Source: Bacillota bacterium (lineage in GTDB: Bacteria; Bacillota; Clostridia; Christensenellales; Aristaeellaceae). From it: a stretch of DNA of 9,025 nucleotides. Where the stretch lies: NCBI GenBank assembly GCA_023396045.1, contig JAEWXD010000007.1, positions 1 to 9,025 of the forward strand. Direction: 5' to 3'. How positions within the stretch are numbered: the first letter of the stretch is position 1; each line of letters starts with the position of its first letter. The notes under the pieces were generated by a model, which searched no databases, was not told where the DNA came from, and saw nothing but the letters and a program-made list of their open reading frames with translations. Below, one piece after another: positions 5,578 through 9,025 of the stretch. Made by a program: the position numbers and the translations under genes.

Positions 5578-6795
5578 TTAGAAATCTACTTCTGTGTCGT
5601 AATAGCAGCACTTGAGTAGTTTTTCCATTTCTGCAACAGAAATTTTTCTTGGGTTGGAACCTGTGCAAGCATCTGCAACTGCGTTCTTAGCAATTTCCGG
5701 CAATCTTTCTAAGAAGATGTGTTCTGGCACAAAGCCGTTTTCACAAGGATAGCTGTCTGCACCGTAGTTTTTAATGCAGTGAGGAATGTTGAGTGCATCG
5801 TTCATGCCACGCAAGTAAGCAATGAGTTTAGCTACTTTTTCATCATCGTTTGCGCCGCCAAGACCCATATAATCTGCTATTACGCCATAACGTTTTTTAG
5901 CAGTTTCGTCTTTTGCGTTAAATGCAATTACTTTTGGAAGATACATAGCATTTGCTGCACCGTGAATGATGTGTGCGCCAAAATCTTCAAATATAGCACC
6001 TGTTTTATGTGCCATAGAGTGAACAATACCAAGTAAAGCGTTAGAGAAAGCCATACCTGCCAAGCATTGTGCATTGTGCATGGAAGCGCGTTTTTCGCTG
6101 TTGCCGTTGTAGGACTCTACCAAATCGCTTTGAATCATTTTAATTGCAAAAATTGCCAAAGGATCTGTAAATTCAGAGTTTGCGGTAGATACATAAGCTT
6201 CAATAGCATGTGTAATAGCATCCATACCGGTATGTGCCGTTAATTTTTGTGGCATGGTTTCTGCAAGTTCCGGGTCTACGATGGCTACGTCCGGGGTAAT
6301 TTCAAAATCGGCAATGGGGTATTTAATGCCTTTTTTATAGTCTGTAATAATAGAGAAAGCGGTTACTTCTGTAGCTGTACCGGATGTGCTGGGAATAGCG
6401 CAGAAGCGTGCTTTTTTGCGTAATTCCGGAATGCCGAACACTACGCACATTTCTTCAAATGTAATTTCCGGGTATTCGTATTTAATCCACATTGCTTTTG
6501 CAGCATCAATGGGAGAACCACCGCCAATGGCAATAATCCAGTCCGGTTCAAACTTCAGCATAGCTTCTGCACCGCGCATAACGGTTTCTACGGAAGGATC
6601 CGGTTCAATACCTTCAAATAATTCTACTTTCATACCTGCTTCTTCCAAATAAGCTACTACCTTATCTAAGAAGCCAAAACGACGCATTGCGCCACCACCT
6701 ACGCAAACCATTGCGCGTGTGCCTTTTAAAGATTTCAATGCTTCTAAAGCGCCTTTGCCGTGATATAAATCACGTGGTAATGTAAAACGTGCCAT
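5578..6795 (-). CDS. Iron-containing alcohol dehydrogenase, AdhE C-terminal-like, stand-alone
   Basis: This 405-residue group III alcohol dehydrogenase reduces an aldehyde to an alcohol with a nicotinamide cofactor. It has the nucleotide-binding GGGSPIDAAK at 91-100 and predicted metal ligands D192 and H196 (GMDAITHAIEAY), H259 (HSMAH) and H278 (HGAANA). The sequence resembles the alcohol dehydrogenase half of bifunctional AdhE, down to the C-terminal CTGSNPR and YYDTEVDF, but no aldehyde dehydrogenase half is attached. Where AdhE and FucO have an acidic residue after the first strand, this has VGGGAMRRFG (32-41), like the NADPH-using YqhD, so NADPH preference is likely (inference). Between H263 and H278 there are about five more residues than in E. 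coli AdhE. ATG at 6795 has AGGAGA at 9 bases. It lies downstream of a LysR regulator gene on the same strand. Substrate (ethanal, butanal or other) is not determined. Confidence 0.9.
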   Translation of the reverse strand: MARFTLPRDLYHGKGALEALKSLKGTRAMVCVGGGAMRRFGFLDKVVAYLEEAGMKVELFEGIEPDPSVETVMRGAEAMLKFEPDWIIAIGGGSPIDAAKAMWIKYEYPEITFEEMCVVFGIPELRKKARFCAIPSTSGTATEVTAFSIITDYKKGIKYPIADFEITPDVAIVDPELAETMPQKLTAHTGMDAITHAIEAYVSTANSEFTDPLAIFAIKMIQSDLVESYNGNSEKRASMHNAQCLAGMAFSNALLGIVHSMAHKTGAIFEDFGAHIIHGAANAMYLPKVIAFNAKDETAKKRYGVIADYMGLGGANDDEKVAKLIAYLRGMNDALNIPHCIKNYGADSYPCENGFVPEHIFLERLPEIAKNAVADACTGSNPRKISVAEMEKLLKCCYYDTEVDF

Positions 6796-6835
6796 AATTG
6801 CAAATCTCCTTCAAATTGTTAATTTATTCTCAATA

Positions 6836-6864
6836 TTTATAACATATTTTATGAGGTTTGTAAG
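6836..6864 (-). promoter_or_regulatory. Predicted alcohol dehydrogenase promoter (extended -10)
   Basis: On the minus strand the -35 is CTTACA (6859-6864), the spacer 17 bases, and the -10 TATAAA (6836-6841) with TGT directly before it. The start would be near 6829, about 33 bases before the ATG. An alternative is TTGACA (6908-6913), 16 bases before GATAAG (6886-6891), which would put the palindrome between -35 and -10. Confidence 0.6.
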
Positions 6865-6875
6865 TTCTTAATTGG

Positions 6876-6903
6876 GATAAGCACGCTTATCAAGATTGAT
6901 AAG
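6876..6903. promoter_or_regulatory. Two overlapping palindromes, candidate LysR-family operator
   Basis: CTTATCAAGATTGATAAG (6886-6903) is a perfect palindrome with 8-base arms. It overlaps a second perfect one, GATAAGCACGCTTATC (6876-6891). The first is centred about 65 bases before the predicted alcohol dehydrogenase start and contains ATC-N6-GAT; the second is centred near -54. This matches the usual LysR-type arrangement of a recognition site near -65 with further contacts towards -35. The LysR gene ends 20 bases away. Confidence 0.65.
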
Positions 6904-6923
6904 TCTTTGTCAAACCCTTGCAG

Positions 6924-7856
6924 TTAGCCTTGTAGGCCAAGAATGTGTTCTTGGATGGAGGCTTTCAGGGCTTTTAAAAATTGTTTATCTAACTTGCTAA
7001 ACACATAGCCTCTTTTATAAATCAATAAATCACTATAGGATTTTTGGCTGTCTATACAAGTTTTCTGCACTAAGGAAAAGCGTTCCAATACATCTTTTGG
7101 CAAGGGAGATACCCACATAAAGCACGCGGGATTTTCACCTAACAGTTCAAACTGGCTGGCACGTTCAAATACAAAAATATGGCGCTTTGTGTTGCTTTGT
7201 AATTCTTCCTTCATCACTTTGGCAAGAGGTATGGAAGGAATGTAAGGGTCTGCATGGGCAATCTCTATATAGTTTCTTAAATCGTCTATACGAAGCTCGC
7301 TTTTTTGTGTAAGTGGGCAATTTTTACTCATGGCCAAACAATAATTGAATTTTACAAGCTCTTCATAGCAAAACCCTTTTTCTGCAAGCATGTGTTTAAA
7401 ATGCTGCCCATACCCTTCAGGGTAGCGAATAATGCCCAGCTTATAATCGTGGTTAAGCATGTTGGACAAAGTGCGTCTGGAGTTGGTTTCTTTATAAAAC
7501 AAATCTGCAGCATCTTGCGAAAGTGTTTTTGAAAACTGTGCAAATGCATGGCTGATGTAGCTGGCACGAGGCACAGAAATAGAAAACCTGTGTTTTTTTG
7601 CACCGCTTTTATAAAAGCGTTCTACAGCATCTATTTGGCCTAAAATTCCCTTGGCAAAGCCGATAAATTCCTCACCCTCCGGTGTAAGCTTCATGCCGTT
7701 TTGTGTGCGCTCAAACAACACAATACCCAAGTCAATTTCCAGTTCCTTAATAGAACGGCTGATGTTTGGTACAGCAATCAAAAGTACTTCCGAAGCCTTG
7801 CTTAAAGAACCCGCTTTGGCAACTTCAAGTGCATGTTTCATATGTAATAAATTCAA
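6924..7856 (-). CDS. LysR-type transcriptional regulator
   Basis: This 310-residue regulator has the family's usual length: a winged helix-turn-helix (about 1-62, with GSLSKASEVL, NISRSIKELE and LFERTQNGMKLTPEGEEF) and a substrate-binding-like effector domain (about 90-300). The start is TTG at 7856: AAGGGGG (7864-7870) lies 7 bases upstream, and MNLLHMKHALEVAKAGS is the expected opening. The only nearby ATG (7841) is 22 bases from it and would cut helix 1. The conserved glutamine of the recognition-helix region (usually xxQPxxSRxI) is valine here (AVPNISRSI), which may shift site preference. It precedes the alcohol dehydrogenase gene on the same strand with 128 bases between and no clear terminator, so read-through is possible. 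By position and by the palindromes at 6876-6903 it probably controls that gene. The inducer is unknown. Confidence 0.9.
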   Translation of the reverse strand: MNLLHMKHALEVAKAGSLSKASEVLLIAVPNISRSIKELEIDLGIVLFERTQNGMKLTPEGEEFIGFAKGILGQIDAVERFYKSGAKKHRFSISVPRASYISHAFAQFSKTLSQDAADLFYKETNSRRTLSNMLNHDYKLGIIRYPEGYGQHFKHMLAEKGFCYEELVKFNYCLAMSKNCPLTQKSELRIDDLRNYIEIAHADPYIPSIPLAKVMKEELQSNTKRHIFVFERASQFELLGENPACFMWVSPLPKDVLERFSLVQKTCIDSQKSYSDLLIYKRGYVFSKLDKQFLKALKASIQEHILGLQG

Positions 7857-7880
7857 TACAGCACCCCCTTTGCTTAGCCT

Positions 7881-7909
7881 ATTATAGCAATATTTGTACG
7901 GCAGCGCAA
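7881..7909 (-). promoter_or_regulatory. Predicted lysR promoter (extended -10)
   Basis: On the minus strand the -35 is TTGCGC (7904-7909), the spacer 17 bases, and the -10 TATAAT (7881-7886) preceded by TGC. The start would be near 7874, a leader of about 17 bases before the TTG codon. Confidence 0.6.
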
Positions 7910-7973
7910 TGTATACACCGTGCTGATAATTTGTTTTTGGCTACATTAACGAAGGAAGTTTACAATTACTTAC

Positions 7974-8001
7974 TGCACAAAAATGCAAGCTGTGTTACAA
8001 T
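7974..8001 (+). promoter_or_regulatory. Predicted acetyltransferase promoter (extended -10)
   Basis: The -35 is TGCACA (7974-7979), the spacer 16 bases, and the -10 TACAAT (7996-8001) preceded by TGT. It is divergent from the lysR promoter, with about 65 bases between the two -35 elements. Confidence 0.55.
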
Positions 8002-8027
8002 AAAGAAAATAGGAAAGGAACTGCCAT

Positions 8028-8570
8028 ATGTTATATAAAGAACGTGCTTTTGGCGTAAAGGATGATATGCGCCTCACCTTGCGCAGTGCAAATACAAACG
8101 ATACTGCCGCATTTTTGGTACTTTTACAAGAGCTTTGTACAGATACCCCTTTTAGCCCGTATACCTTAGATGAATGTATAGATGAACAGAAGCTGGCACA
8201 AAAAATAGAAAGCTTTGCTTTACAAGAAAACCGTATGCTTTTGCTTGCCGAAGAAAACGGTAAGCTCATTGGCTATGCCAGTATTCGCCCGCTTGCAGAT
8301 TTACAGAAAACAAAACACCGGGGCCTATACGAAGGTGCCGTGCTCAAGCACTATTGGGGCTATGGTGTGGGCAGCCTGCTCACCAAGGAGCTATTTGCCT
8401 ATGCAGAGCAAATGCAGTTTAGCCAGTTTGAAGCAGATGTTTTTGCAGACAACAGACGTGCCATAGAAATGTATACCCAATTGGGTTTTGAAGAATGGGC
8501 ACGCATTAAAAAAGCCTACAAAACCGAGCACGACTTTATAGACCAGCTCCATTTGGGTAAAGAAATATAG
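8028..8570 (+). CDS. GNAT-family N-acetyltransferase
   Basis: This 180-residue protein of the GCN5-related fold transfers an acetyl group from acetyl-CoA to an amine. The opening strand and helix are LTLRSANTNDTAAFLVLLQEL (about 16-36). A central strand LLLAEENGKLIGYASI (71-86) is followed by the acetyl-CoA-binding element YWGYGVGSLL (109-118), where the usual R/QxxGxG arginine is replaced by aromatic residues, as in many family members. The C-terminal motif is DNRRAIEMYTQLGF (141-154). The acceptor cannot be told from sequence; small molecules, antibiotics and protein N-termini are all possible. ATG at 8028 has AAAGGA (8014-8019) 8 bases upstream. A second ATG at 8067, also with AAAGGA before it, would give the more typical family start MRLTLRSA, so the true start may be there. 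It has its own promoter and terminator. Confidence 0.88.
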   Translation: MLYKERAFGVKDDMRLTLRSANTNDTAAFLVLLQELCTDTPFSPYTLDECIDEQKLAQKIESFALQENRMLLLAEENGKLIGYASIRPLADLQKTKHRGLYEGAVLKHYWGYGVGSLLTKELFAYAEQMQFSQFEADVFADNRRAIEMYTQLGFEEWARIKKAYKTEHDFIDQLHLGKEI

Positions 8571-8594
8571 CAAAGCCAAGTGCTTTGCTTTTTT
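8569..8594 (+). terminator. Rho-independent terminator after the acetyltransferase
   Basis: A perfect 8-bp stem AGCAAAGC (8569-8576) / GCTTTGCT (8582-8589), loop of 5, followed by five more T. The stem begins inside the stop codon. Confidence 0.92.
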
Positions 8595-8742
8595 ATTGGG
8601 GATATTTTATTGGGTGTGGCAAGGCGATAGAAGCAAGAAAGGCTTGAAGGTGTAGGGCTTTGTGTGATTGCGAAGGGGTGTGCAAGCCCCTACAATCGTG
8701 TAGCCCGGCTTTACAATCCTCCGGTCAGCTTCACTGACAGCT

Positions 8743-8924
8743 CCCTTTACACAAGGCGGCCTTTTTGGCTTGTAGCTTTGAATGGGGGCAAAAATTAAAT
8801 AAGCGGGTTTTTACTATGGTGGGTATATGTTTTTACCCTTGCATTTCTAAACACCTACACCCCACAAGCAGGGCAATCCCCACATCGGTAGTAGTAGCGA
8901 CTAAAGCCCGCCTTGTGTAAAGGG
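8743..8924. repeat. 17-bp perfect inverted repeats flanking 148 bases
   Basis: CCCTTTACACAAGGCGG (8743-8759) returns as its exact reverse complement at 8908-8924. The segment between holds the part shared with copy 2. The ends could pair in RNA or mark a small non-coding mobile unit. Confidence 0.7.
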
Positions 8925-8929
8925 GGAAA

Positions 8930-8951
8930 GAAAGTGTGCTTGCACACTTTC
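8930..8951. repeat. 22-base palindrome
   Basis: GAAAGTGTGC (8930-8939) and GCACACTTTC (8942-8951) are perfect inverted arms around TT, just outside the right 17-bp inverted repeat. There is no T run after it on the plus strand, so it is not an ordinary terminator. Confidence 0.65.
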
Positions 8952-9025
8952 AGGGGGGATTGTGGCAAGGCGAGTTGTAGGCAGAGCGTTTTTTAAAGAA
9001 CTATGCTTTATCTTTGCAGTTATAT

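Larger units (their letters stand above)
8598..8973. repeat. Mosaic intergenic repeat, copy 3 (longest)
   Basis: The left part (8598-8782) matches copy 1, and 8775-8880 matches 2666-2771 of copy 2 without gaps, so this copy joins modules that occur separately elsewhere. It contains AGGGG...CCCCT and GTCAG...CTGAC hairpins and the 17-bp inverted repeat listed separately. GTGGCAAGGCGA occurs near both ends (8616-8627 and 8962-8973) as a direct repeat. It starts 4 bases after a terminator. There is no open frame of note, and I see no gene from here to the end of the window (9025). Confidence 0.8.

Noticed and set aside
5197..6903. Reading the palindromes as FNR or Rex operators
   Set aside because: FNR sites read TTGAT-N4-ATCAA, the opposite half-site order, and clostridial Rex sites are TTGTTAA-N4-TTAACAA-like. 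Neither fits TTATCAA-N2-3-TTGATAA.

Overview
The window looks like a chromosomal segment from a low-GC, anaerobic, probably gut-associated Clostridia-type Firmicute. This rests on AT-rich DNA, strong AGGAGG-type ribosome binding sites, extended -10 promoters (TGn before the -10), hairpin-plus-T-run terminators, and a gene set typical of fermenting anaerobes: a group II ECF transporter, an electron-bifurcating Nfn transhydrogenase and an iron alcohol dehydrogenase. I cannot name the species.

Layout. Positions 1-1658 (+) hold the 3' end of an ECF transporter T-component gene and, overlapping it, a tandem two-domain ECF ATPase gene closed by a clear terminator. Positions 1690-2890 form a long, gene-poor stretch. 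It holds two copies of a mosaic intergenic repeat, a 56-residue orphan protein on the minus strand with an excellent ribosome binding site, a possible 31-residue membrane peptide, and a run of three hairpins ending in a terminator that may be a plus-strand structured RNA. Positions 2893-5167 (-) are the nfnA-nfnB pair, with one base between the genes. Positions 5168-5577 are its promoter region and the 3' flank of the next gene. Positions 5578-6795 (-) encode a stand-alone iron alcohol dehydrogenase that resembles the C-terminal half of AdhE, and 6924-7856 (-) a LysR-type regulator just upstream of it. Positions 8028-8570 (+) encode a divergent GNAT acetyltransferase with its own terminator. 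From 8598 onward the mosaic repeat returns and no gene is visible.

How the genes may work together. Nfn interconverts NADH plus reduced ferredoxin with NADPH. The alcohol dehydrogenase carries a glycine-rich element where NADH-specific relatives have an aspartate, which suggests NADPH use. Palindromes with the same TTATCAA/TTGATAA half-sites lie at about -65 of the predicted alcohol dehydrogenase promoter, the usual place for a LysR-family site, and in the nfn leader. The working hypothesis is a small redox regulon in which the LysR protein coordinates NADPH supply and alcohol formation. The ECF genes and the acetyltransferase show no link to it. The least explained part is 2220-2490, with a candidate structured RNA next to a candidate membrane micropeptide.
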